Part shown: one piece after another, positions 7,337-16,559 of the stretch
Numbering within the stretch: the stretch's first letter is position 1
How the letters are laid out: every line of letters starts with the position of its first letter
Assembly (NCBI GenBank): GCA_036397035.1
Contig: DASWJS010000017.1
Location: 124,001-188,000 of the forward strand
DNA: 64,000 nucleotides
Direction of reading: 5' to 3'
Source: DASWJS01 sp036397035
Lineage (GTDB): Bacteria > Actinomycetota > AC-67
Notes under the pieces: generated by a model
Database searches by the model: none
Told to the model about the DNA's origin: nothing
What the model saw: the letters and a program-made list of their open reading frames with translations, nothing else
Made by a program: the position numbers and the translations under genes

Positions 7337-8427
7337 CAGGTCCTTGGCTTCCCTTCGATGCGCACGTCCTCGCCGAGCCGGCGCACCGAGGTGATCGTCA
7401 GCTCGCGCGCGTCGGCGATGTTGGGCACGACGAGTCCGGCGAGCGCGTCGAGGCTCGCGTGCCCGAGCAGCTTGGGCGCGAGGTAGAACACGAAGCGATC
7501 CACCAGGCCGCGGTCGACCAGCTCGCCGGCGACGGTCGGTCCGCCCTCGACCAGCACCTCGAGCATCCCGCGCTCGCCCAGCACGTCCAGGACGTTGCCC
7601 ACGTCCACACGGCCGTCGCGCGTGCCGACGCGAACGACCTCCGCGCCCCGCTCGCGCAACGCGTGCTCGGCCTCGGTCGTCGGCTTGGAGGTGGTGAAGA
7701 TCACGGCGGGCGCGGTGCCGTCCAGGACCGCGGCGTCGAGCGGCGTGCGGCACGTCGAGTCGAGCACGACCCTGGTCGGTTGCGCGCCGGTGTAGCCGCG
7801 CAGCCGGCAGGTCAGTCGCGGGTCGTCGGCGAGCACCGTGCCGATCCCCGCCATGACCGCGTCCGAGGCGCCTCGAAGCCGGTGCGCGTCGCGCCGGGAC
7901 GCCGGTCCGCTCACCCAGCGCGACGAGCCGTCGGCCGCCGCGACCTTGCCGTCCAGGCTCAGGGCCGCCTTCAGCGTGACGCGCGGGCGGCGCGTCGCGA
8001 CCCAGCGTTCGAAGCCGCCGATCAAAGCGGCCGCGTCGTCCTGGCAGACGCCGAACTCCACCTCGATGCCCGCGGCGGTCAGCGCGGCGACGCCGGCGCC
8101 GCGTTCCTCGGGACTCGGGTCCTTCGCGGCGATCACCGCGCGCGCGATCCCGGCCTCGATCAGCCGGGGCGCGCAGGGCGGCGTGCGTCCGTGCCGTGTG
8201 CACGGCTCGAGCGTCAGGTAGACGGTCGCGCCGCGAGCGCGATCGCCCGCGGCGGTCAGCGCTTCGATCTCCGCGTGCGGGCCGCCGGCGCGACGGTGCC
8301 ATCCCTCACCGACGACCTCGTCCCCGCTGACGATCACCGCCCCGACGGGCGGGTTCGGCCTTGTCGATCCGAGACCTCGCTGCGCCAGCCGCAGCGCTCG
8401 GCGCATGAGATCCTTCGAGCCGCTCAC
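7336..8427 (-). CDS. ribD: Bifunctional riboflavin biosynthesis deaminase/reductase
   Basis: 363 residues. The N-terminal deaminase domain has the zinc motifs PHAEIEAL and TLEPCTRHGRTPPCAP. The C-terminal NADPH reductase domain includes LKAALSLDGKVAAADGSSRWVS and the LVEGGPTVAGELV motif. Together they convert the GTP cyclohydrolase product to the ribitylamino-pyrimidine. The start is a GTG at 8427; an ATG at codon 8 is an alternative. The 51 bases upstream are too short to hold an FMN riboswitch, so the rib genes probably ride on the upstream transcript. Confidence 0.96.
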   Translation of the reverse strand: MSGSKDLMRRALRLAQRGLGSTRPNPPVGAVIVSGDEVVGEGWHRRAGGPHAEIEALTAAGDRARGATVYLTLEPCTRHGRTPPCAPRLIEAGIARAVIAAKDPSPEERGAGVAALTAAGIEVEFGVCQDDAAALIGGFERWVATRRPRVTLKAALSLDGKVAAADGSSRWVSGPASRRDAHRLRGASDAVMAGIGTVLADDPRLTCRLRGYTGAQPTRVVLDSTCRTPLDAAVLDGTAPAVIFTTSKPTTEAEHALRERGAEVVRVGTRDGRVDVGNVLDVLGERGMLEVLVEGGPTVAGELVDRGLVDRFVFYLAPKLLGHASLDALAGLVVPNIADARELTITSVRRLGEDVRIEGKPRT

Positions 8428-8478
8428 GCGGTCACTCTACCAGGGGGTAACATCGGTTGACCGTCTGCGTTATGGAGG

Positions 8479-9429
8479 TCAGGCGGAGCCCGCGGCCTCG
8501 TCCTGTTCCTCGTCACGGCGCCGGCGGTCGATCCCGACGAAGCTGCCCTCCTGGGTTTTGGCGAAGGTCTTCATCTCGGTCGCGACCTCGATCAGGCGCC
8601 GGTGGTCGGTGATCGCGTCGCTGAACGCCGTGCCGATCGACATGCTCAGCAAGGGGTACGCGACCTCGTTGCCCAGCCGGTCCTTCACGCTGATCGCACC
8701 GCGCTCGGCGTCGAGCGGGTCGTAGAGCCCCTTCACGCCCTCGTCGAATCGCTTCAGGATCTCCGCGGCCAGATCCTCCCCCGAGTCGGCGCCGCAGATC
8801 GCGACGAAGTCGTCGCCGCCGATGTGGCCGAGGAAGTTGGACGGGTCGGCGCGAACCGCGTCCTCCAGCACGCGTGAGGTGTAGTTGATCGCCATGTCGC
8901 CGCGCATGAAGCCGTAATGGTCGTTGTAGGCCTTGAAGTTGTCCAGGTCGAGCCACAGCAGCGCGAAGGGCTCGCCGAGCGCGAGCCGTCGCTTGACCTC
9001 GTTCTCGATCTGGATGTTGCCGGGCAGGCCGGTGAGCGGGGACGCCGCGCGCATCTCGCCCGAACGCCGGAGCGTCGTGCGCACGCGGGCCACCAGCTCC
9101 ATCGGGTCGAACGGTTTGGAGAGGTAGTCGTCGGCGCCTTGCGTCAGGCCGAAGACCTTGTCGGCCGACATCGCCTTCGCCGTGAGCATGATGATGCACA
9201 CGCCCGACGTGCGCGGGTCGCCGCGCAGCCGCTGGCACACCTCGTAGCCGTCGAGCTTGGGCATCATCACGTCCAGGATGACGAGGTCCGGCTTGTCGTC
9301 GATCGCGTGCTGCATCGCCTCCGCGCCGTCGCCGGCGGTGACGACCTCGTAGCCCTCCAGGCGCAGGTTCAGCTCGACGAAGCGCAGGATGTCCGGGTCG
9401 TCGTCGGCGACGAGGATGCGCTCGCTCAT
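8479..9429 (-). CDS. Response regulator with GGDEF domain (diguanylate cyclase-like)
   Basis: 316 residues. A REC domain (1-120) has the acidic pocket in ADDDPD, phospho-Asp in LVILDVMMPKLDGYE and Lys in LSKPFDP. A GGDEF domain follows: SPLTGLPGN, the metal/GTP segment DLDNFKAYNDHYGFMRGD and the signature GGDDF, compatible with cyclase activity. No RXXD inhibitory site is obvious. It overlaps rpe by 4 bases. The window's PilT carries an MshEN-type domain, which binds c-di-GMP in other bacteria, so a functional link is possible. No cognate kinase is adjacent. Confidence 0.9.
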   Translation of the reverse strand: MSERILVADDDPDILRFVELNLRLEGYEVVTAGDGAEAMQHAIDDKPDLVILDVMMPKLDGYEVCQRLRGDPRTSGVCIIMLTAKAMSADKVFGLTQGADDYLSKPFDPMELVARVRTTLRRSGEMRAASPLTGLPGNIQIENEVKRRLALGEPFALLWLDLDNFKAYNDHYGFMRGDMAINYTSRVLEDAVRADPSNFLGHIGGDDFVAICGADSGEDLAAEILKRFDEGVKGLYDPLDAERGAISVKDRLGNEVAYPLLSMSIGTAFSDAITDHRRLIEVATEMKTFAKTQEGSFVGIDRRRRDEEQDEAAGSA

Positions 9430-10103
9430 GCCGACGCTCCGGCATAGGACCGCAGCAACGCGCGCAGCTCGCGCGCAGCCTCGGCCGGGTCAGACGCGCC
9501 GAAGATGGCCGACGCCGCCCCGAGCGTCGTCGCGCCCGCGTCCAGCGCCTGCTTGCCCGTCGCGAGGTTGATGCCGCCGTCCACCGCAAGCCCGACGTCG
9601 AGCGACCGCTCGTCGATCGCCGCTCGTGCCGCCTCGATCTTCGGGAGCATCGAGTCGAGGAACGCCTGCCCCGCCCAGCCAGGGTGCACGGTCATGACGT
9701 TGAGCACGTCGATCGTCTCCAGCCAGGGGAGCACCGCGTCCAGCGGCGTCTCCGGGTTGAGCGAAAGGCCGACCCCGATGCCGAGCGCGCGCGCGCGCGC
9801 GACGATCGGCGCCGGGTCCGGCGCCGCCTCCAGGTGCACGATCACGGAGGTCCCGCCGGCTTCGGCGAATTGCTCGGCTTGTGCCAGCGGCTCGGTCACC
9901 ATCAGGTGACACTCCAGCGGCAAGTCGGTCACGCGGCGGAGGGACTGAACGATGACCGGTCCGATCGTGATCGGCGGCACGAAATGCCCGTCCATCGCGT
10001 CGATGTGGAGCAGATCGGCGAACGGCTCGATCCGCGCTACCTCGCGCCCCAATTCGGCGAAGTCGGCGGACAGTATGGATGGGGCAAGTTTGTATGACGT
10101 CAT
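9426..10103 (-). CDS. rpe: Ribulose-phosphate 3-epimerase
   Basis: 225-residue TIM barrel interconverting ribulose 5-phosphate and xylulose 5-phosphate in the pentose phosphate pathway. Metal ligands are in HIDAMDGHFVPPIT and CHLMV, then MTVHPGWAGQAF and the C-terminal VDGGI phosphate-binding loop. The substrate also feeds ribB downstream. It begins 12 bases after fmt; rsmB, often found between these genes in actinobacteria, is absent. Confidence 0.96.
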   Translation of the reverse strand: MTSYKLAPSILSADFAELGREVARIEPFADLLHIDAMDGHFVPPITIGPVIVQSLRRVTDLPLECHLMVTEPLAQAEQFAEAGGTSVIVHLEAAPDPAPIVARARALGIGVGLSLNPETPLDAVLPWLETIDVLNVMTVHPGWAGQAFLDSMLPKIEAARAAIDERSLDVGLAVDGGINLATGKQALDAGATTLGAASAIFGASDPAEAARELRALLRSYAGASA

Positions 10104-10115
10104 CCGGTCCAGAGT

Positions 10116-11051
10116 CTATCCGCTGCGAGCCGATTGTCCGCCGAAGGGTTGCCCGACGACCGGCGCGTGTCCGCGTGCGAAATCGGCGCCTCCCATCGCA
10201 CGCTTCCCCGCGAGTTGCACGGTCACCAGCTCGACCCCCTCCTCGCCCGCGGCTATGACGAGCGGATCGGCGGAAACGACTGTTCCGGGCCCTCCAGTCG
10301 TTTCTCCCACGGACACCCGGCGCGCGCGCAGCACGATCAAGGGCGAGCCGCCGAAGTCGGCGCGCGCGCCGGGCCGCGGACTGAGCGCGCGCACGCGGTT
10401 CACGATCGCGCGTGCCGGCTCGCGCCAGTCGACCGCGCGGTCGTGCGGCGCGATCTTCGGCGCCGGCGAGGCGAGCGCGTCGTCCTGCGGTTGCGGCTCG
10501 GCCCCACCGCGCGCCAGCGCGCCGAGCACCTCCACCAGCAGGCGCGCACCGATCGGCGTGAGCCGTTCGAGCACCTCCCCGGCCGTCTCCTCCTCGCCGA
10601 CCTCGATCGGCTCGCGCGCGAGCACCGGGCCGGTGTCCACGGTCGGCTCGAGCAGGAAGACCGACACGCCGGTGCGCTCGGCCCCGTCCATGAGCGCGCG
10701 CTGGACCGGCGCCGCGCCCCGGTAGGCGGGCAACAGCGAGTAGTGCACGTTCACGGCGGGCGCGACCGCCAGCACCGCGCGCGGGAGGATGTGCCCGTAC
10801 GCGACGACGGCGAGGGCGTCCGGCTCGAAGGCCGCCAGCTCCTGCGCGAACCCGTCCTGCTTCGGGCTCTCTGGCTGCAAGACCGGCAGGGATCCCGCCG
10901 CGCGCTTGACCTCGGACGGCTGGGGCGACCCCTTGCGCCCGCGCGGGCGGTCGGGCTGGGTCACGACGGCGACGACCTCGTGCGCGGAGGAACGCACCGC
11001 CTCCAGGGTCCGGGCAGCGACCTCGGGCGTTCCGAAGAAGACGACGCGCAC
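10116..11051 (-). CDS. fmt: Methionyl-tRNA formyltransferase
   Basis: 311-residue enzyme that formylates initiator Met-tRNA using 10-formyl-tetrahydrofolate. The N-terminal Rossmann domain starts VVFFGTPEVAARTL. The catalytic Asn and His are in NVHYSLLPAYRGAAPVQRA (usually NIHxSLLP) and the catalytic Asp in TVDTGPVL. The C-terminal OB-like domain follows from about residue 210. The start is a GTG, 4 bases after the def stop. Confidence 0.95.
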   Translation of the reverse strand: MRVVFFGTPEVAARTLEAVRSSAHEVVAVVTQPDRPRGRKGSPQPSEVKRAAGSLPVLQPESPKQDGFAQELAAFEPDALAVVAYGHILPRAVLAVAPAVNVHYSLLPAYRGAAPVQRALMDGAERTGVSVFLLEPTVDTGPVLAREPIEVGEEETAGEVLERLTPIGARLLVEVLGALARGGAEPQPQDDALASPAPKIAPHDRAVDWREPARAIVNRVRALSPRPGARADFGGSPLIVLRARRVSVGETTGGPGTVVSADPLVIAAGEEGVELVTVQLAGKRAMGGADFARGHAPVVGQPFGGQSARSG

Positions 11052-11055
11052 GCGC

Positions 11056-11595
11056 CTACAGCCGCCGGTTCGGCGGCGCCGCCTTCATCCCGAAGTCCTG
11101 CCCGAAGTCCTGGTCGCGCAGCGCCCGCATCGCCTCCTTGCGGACCTCGGGCGCCAGCCGGTCGATGAACAAGATCCCGTCGAGGTGATCGATCTCGTGC
11201 TGGAGGATCCGGGCGAGCAGCCCTTCGGCGTCCCGCTCGAGCGGCGCGCCCTCCACGTCGAGCCCTTGCACGTGCACGCGAAGCGCGCGCACGACCGGGT
11301 AGTAGGCGCCGGGGATGCTCAGGCACCCTTCCTCCGCCTCTTGCGTCTCCTCCGAGAACGCGGTGATCACCGGGTTCACGATCGTGCCGCGCTCGCCCTC
11401 CTCGCCCGAGTCGAAGACGAGCAGCCGGATCGGCCTGCCGACTTGCGGCGCGGCGAGCCCCACGCCCGGCGCGGCCGCCATCGTCTCGTGCATGTCCTCG
11501 GCGAGGGCGCGAAGCTCGTCGTCGAAGGTCGCCACGGGCGCGGCCTTCGTGCGCAGGATCGGGTCGCCCAGGGTGCGAACGGTCAAGAGCGCCAC
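11056..11595 (-). CDS. def: Peptide deformylase
   Basis: 179-residue metalloenzyme that removes the formyl group from nascent proteins, the partner reaction to fmt. All three motifs are present: GVGLAAPQVG, EGCLSIPG (metal Cys) and QHEIDHLDG (metal His pair and catalytic Glu). The start is uncertain: the GTG at 11595 overlaps the end of priA by 13 bases; a TTG at 11586 is possible. A C-terminal tail of about 15 residues (DQDFGQDFGMKAAPP) extends beyond the core. Confidence 0.95.
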   Translation of the reverse strand: MALLTVRTLGDPILRTKAAPVATFDDELRALAEDMHETMAAAPGVGLAAPQVGRPIRLLVFDSGEEGERGTIVNPVITAFSEETQEAEEGCLSIPGAYYPVVRALRVHVQGLDVEGAPLERDAEGLLARILQHEIDHLDGILFIDRLAPEVRKEAMRALRDQDFGQDFGMKAAPPNRRL

Positions 11596-13292
11596 TTCGG
11601 AACGAGCACCTCCCACGGGTCGACGTCGACGCGCACATCTTCGCCTTGCGCGCGCCAGCCTGACACGAGCGGCGCCAGCGCGTCCAGCAGCGCGGTCCGC
11701 TTCTTCGCGCGGGCGAGCACCACCCATCCGTCACGCGCGGTCGCCGGGCCTGCGACCTCGAGCCCCGCGGCGGCGACCTCCGCGGCGATCCGGTCTGCGC
11801 CGGCCTTGACGTCGATGCGCGCGAGCGCCGTGAAGGGCGGGTATCCGGCATGGCGACGACGCTCCGACTCGCTGCGCCACAGGACGCCGGGATCCCAGCG
11901 CACGAGCGCCCGCAGGGCCGGATGCTCCGGGTCGGCGGTTTCGGCGACGACGGTCCCGCCGTGAACCCACCGGCCCGCCCGCCACCACGTCGCGAAGGCG
12001 TCCTCCGGCGCGCGGAACTCGGGCTGCGCGAGCGCGGAGTCCACGTCGACCAGCGCCAGCAGCGTCACGCCCTCCGGGCGCAGGTCCTTCGCGATGAACG
12101 GCGTCGCGACGATCAGGTCGGCGTCGCCCACGGCTCGGGCGAGCTTCGCGCGCCCGTCCCCCGCTCGCAGCACGGCGGGGTTCCTCGGGCTCGCGATACG
12201 AATGGTCCGCTCGGCGACCGGCTCCACGTCGCGGTGCGACAGGACGATCACGCGGCCGCCGCCGGCCAGCGCGCCCTTGACGAGGCGCAGCGAGCGGGGC
12301 GCGGGCACGAGCCGCTCGGACGGCGAGCGCTCCACGATCACGACCGGCGGCCGGTCCGCCCGGACCGACGCGCGCGGCCGGCGTACGACGGTCCCGTTCG
12401 CGCGCACGGTGACGGCCGCTTCGACCGAGCCGGGCTCGCCCACCAAGACGAGCGCCGCGTCCGCACGCTCCGCCCGGTGCGCGCACACGGCCCGCGCGTG
12501 GAACCGCGGCGCGCGCCCCTCCTTGTAGGACGGGTGCGACTCGTCGTCGACGACGATCAGGCCGAGGTCGCGCACGGGCGCCAGCGACGCGGCTCGCCCG
12601 CCGACCCCGATCCGCTTGCGCCCCTCGTGCAGCGCCAGCCAGTCGCGGTAGCGCTCGCGCGCCGGTCGGTCGCTGCCGACCCGAGCGAGCGCATCGCCGA
12701 ACGCCTCGTCCAGGGCCCGCGCGACGCCGCCCGCGACCGTCACCTCCGGCAGCAGGACGAGCACCCCTCGCCCCGCCCGCACCGTGGCCGCCACCATTGA
12801 GACGATCCAGCCCGGCCGCGCGTCCGCGGTGTCGTCGCTCAGCAAGAACATGCCGCCGCCGCCGCGCAGCCCGGCTCGCAGGGCGGGGCCGCCCGCCATC
12901 GCGTCCAGCCACCGCAGGTCCGGCGGCGGCGTTTCGAGCGCCGGCGCCGGCTGCGGCGCGTCCTCCTCCGAGGCCACGCGCGGGGGCAGCACGGCGGCGA
13001 GCGCCTCCCCGAGCGTCGAGCACGTCCGCCCCGCCAGCCAGCGCGCGAGCGCGACGCCCTCGGCTCCGATCGACGGACCGACGGTACGGGTCACCGGCTT
13101 CGGGTCGGCGACGCCCGATTCGCGCGGCAGGTCCACCACGACGCCCGTGCGCGGGCGCGACCGGAAGGGAACCCGCACGACCGACCCGACCTCCAGGCTC
13201 GCGCCGTCCGGCACGGCGTAGACGAACGTGCGATCCAGGTGCAGCGGCCCGGACTCGACGAGGCAGACCGAGACGAAGGCCGGCCCGCTCAC
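11583..13292 (-). CDS. priA: Primosomal protein N' (PriA), ATPase-dead actinobacterial form
   Basis: 569 residues. The N-terminal 3'-DNA-binding domain is recognisable (VCLVESGPLHLDRTFVYAVP, then VRVPFRSRPRTGVVVDL), and the C-terminal region matches PriA (GYPPFTALARI). The helicase core has lost its motifs. There is no Walker A GxGKT where MFLLSDDTADARPGW stands, the DEEH box reads VVDDESHPSYKEGRAPRFHAR, and the zinc-binding cysteine cluster is missing. Annotated actinobacterial PriA proteins commonly show this loss. It probably still recognises forks or recruits partners. The GTG at 13292 is chosen at the start of homology. Confidence 0.9.
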   Translation of the reverse strand: MSGPAFVSVCLVESGPLHLDRTFVYAVPDGASLEVGSVVRVPFRSRPRTGVVVDLPRESGVADPKPVTRTVGPSIGAEGVALARWLAGRTCSTLGEALAAVLPPRVASEEDAPQPAPALETPPPDLRWLDAMAGGPALRAGLRGGGGMFLLSDDTADARPGWIVSMVAATVRAGRGVLVLLPEVTVAGGVARALDEAFGDALARVGSDRPARERYRDWLALHEGRKRIGVGGRAASLAPVRDLGLIVVDDESHPSYKEGRAPRFHARAVCAHRAERADAALVLVGEPGSVEAAVTVRANGTVVRRPRASVRADRPPVVIVERSPSERLVPAPRSLRLVKGALAGGGRVIVLSHRDVEPVAERTIRIASPRNPAVLRAGDGRAKLARAVGDADLIVATPFIAKDLRPEGVTLLALVDVDSALAQPEFRAPEDAFATWWRAGRWVHGGTVVAETADPEHPALRALVRWDPGVLWRSESERRRHAGYPPFTALARIDVKAGADRIAAEVAAAGLEVAGPATARDGWVVLARAKKRTALLDALAPLVSGWRAQGEDVRVDVDPWEVLVPKWRS

Positions 13293-13302
13293 GCCACGGC
13301 GA

Positions 13303-14490
13303 TCAGATGACCGAGCGGAGATCGTCGGCGCGGTCGGTGCGCTCCCAGGTGAACTCGGGCTCTTCGCGGCCGAAGTGGCCGTAGGCGGCCGTCTTGGAGT
13401 AGATCGGGCGGCGCAGGTCCAGGTCGCGAACGATCGCGGCAGGACGAAGGTCGAAGACCTCGGCGACCGCCTTCTCGATCCGCGCCGGATCGACGTCCTT
13501 CTCGGTGCCCTTCGTGTCGATGTGGATGGAGACCGGGTGCGCGACGCCGATCGCGTACGCGACCTGGATCTCGCACGCGTCGGCGAGGCCGGCCGCGACG
13601 ACGTTCTTCGCAACCCAGCGGGCCGCGTACGCGGCGGAGCGGTCGACCTTCGTCGGGTCCTTGCCGCTGAACGCGCCGCCGCCGTGGCGCGCGAGCCCGC
13701 CGTAAGTGTCGACGATGATCTTGCGTCCGGTGAGACCCGTGTCAGCGCGCGGACCCCCCAGCTCGAAGCGACCGGTGGGGTTGACGAAGACCTTCAGCTC
13801 GCTCGTGTCCAGGTCGACCGTGCCGAGCACCGGCTCGATCACCGTCTCGCGCACGTCGGGCGTGAGCAGCGTGTCGATGTCGATCTCCGCCTGGTGCTGC
13901 GTGCTGACCACGATCGTGTCCACGCGCACCGGCTTGCCGTCCTCGTACTCGATCGTCACCTGGGTCTTGCCGTCGGGACGCAGGTACGGCACGGCGCCGG
14001 ACTTGCGCACCTCGGCCAGCTTCTCCGCGAGCCGGTGCGCGAGCCAGATCGGCATCGGCATCAGCGTCGAGGTCTCGCGCACCGCGTAGCCGACCATCAT
14101 CCCCTGGTCGCCCGCGCCCTGCGCGTCGAGCGCGTCCTGGTCGCCGTGCTGCTCCTCGAAGGAATGGTCGACGCCGAGCGCGATGTCGGGCGACTGCTCC
14201 TGGATCGCGACGGTCACGCCGCAAGTCTCGCCGTCGAAGCCGTACTTCGCGCGCGTGTAGCCGATCTCGATGATCTTCTTGCGCACGAGCGAGGGGATGT
14301 CCACGTACGTCGAGGTCGTGATCTCGCCGGCCACGAGCACGAGCCCGGTCGTGATCAGCGTCTCGCACGCGACCCGTCCCGTCGGGTCCTCGGCCAGGAT
14401 CGCGTCCAGCACCGAGTCCGAGATCTGGTCGGCGATCTTGTCCGGGTGGCCCTCGGTCACCGACTCCGACGTGTACATCCAGCGGCTCAT
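13303..14490 (-). CDS. metK: S-adenosylmethionine synthase
   Basis: 395-residue enzyme forming AdoMet from ATP and methionine. Motifs: TSESVTEGHPDKIADQISDSVLD at the N-terminus, the flexible-loop region GAGDQGMMVGYA, and the P-loop-like GGGAFSGKDPTKVDRS. Normal length. The ATG overlaps the coaBC stop as ATGA and lies 10 bases upstream of priA. Confidence 0.98.
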   Translation of the reverse strand: MSRWMYTSESVTEGHPDKIADQISDSVLDAILAEDPTGRVACETLITTGLVLVAGEITTSTYVDIPSLVRKKIIEIGYTRAKYGFDGETCGVTVAIQEQSPDIALGVDHSFEEQHGDQDALDAQGAGDQGMMVGYAVRETSTLMPMPIWLAHRLAEKLAEVRKSGAVPYLRPDGKTQVTIEYEDGKPVRVDTIVVSTQHQAEIDIDTLLTPDVRETVIEPVLGTVDLDTSELKVFVNPTGRFELGGPRADTGLTGRKIIVDTYGGLARHGGGAFSGKDPTKVDRSAAYAARWVAKNVVAAGLADACEIQVAYAIGVAHPVSIHIDTKGTEKDVDPARIEKAVAEVFDLRPAAIVRDLDLRRPIYSKTAAYGHFGREEPEFTWERTDRADDLRSVI

Positions 14491-15734
14491 TCCGTCTCCT
14501 TGGTCGCTTCCGCGCGCTCGCGCCTGAGTTCTACCACCCGGTCAAGGATATGCCGAGCGACGGAGGACTTCGGCTGAAGCGGAAGGGCGTCCTCGCTCCC
14601 GTCCGCGCCGAGGATCACGACGCGGTTCGTGTCGACCTCGAAGCCGGCGTCGGGCCCGCCGACGTGGTTGACCACGATCACGTCGAGGTTCTTCGCGGCG
14701 AGCTTCTTGCGCGCGCCGGCGAGGTGGTCCTGCGTCTCCGCCGAGAACCCGACGAGGACCTGCTCGCCCTTGCGCCCGCCCAGCTCGCGCAGGATGTCGA
14801 TCGTCGGCTCCAGCTCGATCACCGGGGGCGCGCCGTCCTTCTTGATCTTGTCCGCCTGCGGGTTCGCCGGGCGGAAGTCTCCGACTGCCGCCGCCTTCAC
14901 CACGACGTCGGCTCCTTCGAACCGGTCGAGCACCGCGGCGAGCATCTCCGCGGCGGTCCTGATCCGCACGACCGTCACGAGATCCGGCGCGTCGAGCCAG
15001 GTCGGTCCGGTGACGAGCGTCACCTCCGCGCCGCGGCGCGCCGCCTCGGCCGCCACGGCGAAGCCCATCTTCCCGCTCGATCGGTTCCCGATGAAGCGGA
15101 TCGGGTCGATCGCCTCCTGCGTCCCTCCGGCGGTCACCAGGACCCGAAGCCCGGCGAGGTCCTTGCCGTGGGCGAGCGTGGCGGCGGTCGCGTTCGCGAT
15201 CTCTGCGGGCTCCGCAAGCCGCCCGATGCCCTCGTCCCCACCGGCCAGCTCGCCCTCCTCGGGATCGACGACCACGACGCCGCGATCGCGCAGCGTCCGC
15301 AGGTTTGCGCGCGTGGCGGGGTGCTCCCACATCTCGGTGTGCATCGCGGGCGCCACGACGACCGGGCAGGTCGCGGTCAGCACCACGTTGCCCAGCAGGT
15401 CGTCCGCGATGCCGTTCGCCATCTTCGCCAGCGCGTTCGCGGTCGCCGGCGCGACCAGGACCACGTCGGCCTCGCGCGCGAGGGCCACGTGCAGGACGCG
15501 GTGCTCGTCGTCGAAGGTCGAGCGGTGGACCGGACGCCCGCTGAGCGCGGCGAAGGTGAGCGGGCCCACGAAACGCGTCGCCGCCTCGGTCATCACGACC
15601 TGGACCTGCGCGCCCGCCTTGGTGAGCAGGCGAAGGACCTCGACGGCCTTGTAGCACGCGATCCCACCGGTGACGCCGAACAGAACGCGGGCGCCTCGCA
15701 GGGCGCCCAGGTCGGTGTGCCCGGCTCGATTCAC
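14487..15734 (-). CDS. coaBC: Phosphopantothenoylcysteine decarboxylase / synthetase
   Basis: 415-residue bifunctional coenzyme A enzyme. The N-terminal CoaC flavoprotein has FGVTGGIACYKAVEVLR and the active-site motif PAMHTEMWEHPATRANL. The C-terminal CoaB CTP-dependent synthetase has VTAGGTQEAIDPIRFIGNRSSGKMG and KAAAVGDFRP, and a Lys-rich DKIKK segment. The GTG at 15734 overlaps the rpoZ stop by 4 bases. Confidence 0.96.
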   Translation of the reverse strand: MNRAGHTDLGALRGARVLFGVTGGIACYKAVEVLRLLTKAGAQVQVVMTEAATRFVGPLTFAALSGRPVHRSTFDDEHRVLHVALAREADVVLVAPATANALAKMANGIADDLLGNVVLTATCPVVVAPAMHTEMWEHPATRANLRTLRDRGVVVVDPEEGELAGGDEGIGRLAEPAEIANATAATLAHGKDLAGLRVLVTAGGTQEAIDPIRFIGNRSSGKMGFAVAAEAARRGAEVTLVTGPTWLDAPDLVTVVRIRTAAEMLAAVLDRFEGADVVVKAAAVGDFRPANPQADKIKKDGAPPVIELEPTIDILRELGGRKGEQVLVGFSAETQDHLAGARKKLAAKNLDVIVVNHVGGPDAGFEVDTNRVVILGADGSEDALPLQPKSSVARHILDRVVELRRERAEATKETE

Positions 15735-15979
15735 TTCGCTTCGTCTGTCTGCCGCTCGTAGGCCACCTTGGACAACGAGATCTCTTCCAGCGCGATCGAG
15801 ATCGGCTTGCGGCCGGGGTCCGAGGAGACCAGGGGCGGCACGAACTCGCCGATCCCTTCGCCGAGCTGGGTGTAGTAGGAGTTGATCTGGCGGGCGCGCT
15901 TGGCGGCCATGACGACCAGGGTGTACTTGGAGTCCACCTGGTCGACCAGGTCGTCGATCTTGGGCTCGATGAGGCTCAA
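15731..15979 (-). CDS. rpoZ: RNA polymerase omega subunit
   Basis: 82-residue omega, which stabilises the beta' subunit. Recognisable by IDDLVDQVDSKYTLVVMAAKRARQINSYY and the later PISIALEEISLSKV. No ATG or GTG fits; a TTG at 15979 with AAGGAG 6 bases upstream gives MSLIEPKIDD, the expected N-terminus. It overlaps gmk by 4 bases. The gmk-rpoZ-coaBC order is widely conserved. Confidence 0.93.
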   Translation of the reverse strand: MSLIEPKIDDLVDQVDSKYTLVVMAAKRARQINSYYTQLGEGIGEFVPPLVSSDPGRKPISIALEEISLSKVAYERQTDEAK

Positions 15980-16539
15980 CGCGTGCTCCTTGCTGGATGT
16001 TCGGCCGTTCCGGGCTCGTCCAGTATACGAAAGAGTTCCGCCAGGGCATCCCCGAGCCGGTCGTTCACGATCCGGTGGTCGAACTCCCCCGCGGCCGCCA
16101 TCTCTTGTTCGGCGTTGCGAACGCGAAGGGCGAGCGCGGCCGCGTCTTCGCTGCCCCGGGCGGCCAGACGGCTGCGCAACACCTCCATGCTGGGCGGCTC
16201 GACGAAGACCAGGACCGCTTCCGGCAGGGCGGCCTTGACCTGCCGGGCGCCCTGGACGTCGATCTCCAGGACCACCGCCTTGCCCGCCGCCAGCGCGTCT
16301 TCCACGGGAGCGCGCGGCGTCCCGTAGCGATGCCCGTGGACGATCGCGCTCTCCAGGAACCCGCCGCCGGCTTCCAGCGCGGCGAAGTCCTCCTCCCCCA
16401 CGAACAGGTAGGAAAGGCCCTCGACCTCGTCGTGCCGGCGGGGACGCGTGGTCGCCGAGACCGACAGGACCACCTCGGGCCGGTTCGCGCACAGGGCGCT
16501 GACGAGCGTCGTCTTGCCGGCCCCCGACGGGCCGGACAC
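15976..16539 (-). CDS. gmk: Guanylate kinase
   Basis: 187-residue kinase converting GMP to GDP. P-loop SGPSGAGKTT at the very N-terminus, GMP-binding SVSATTRPRRHDEVEGLSY and YGTPRAPVEDAL, and LEIDVQGARQVK. The GTG at 16539 is the only usual start in frame after the mihF stop and leaves a short N-terminus. An upstream non-standard start cannot be excluded. It lies 20 bases after mihF. Confidence 0.95.
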   Translation of the reverse strand: MSGPSGAGKTTLVSALCANRPEVVLSVSATTRPRRHDEVEGLSYLFVGEEDFAALEAGGGFLESAIVHGHRYGTPRAPVEDALAAGKAVVLEIDVQGARQVKAALPEAVLVFVEPPSMEVLRSRLAARGSEDAAALALRVRNAEQEMAAAGEFDHRIVNDRLGDALAELFRILDEPGTAEHPARSTR

Positions 16540-16559
16540 GACGGTGATCCCCGCGATCG

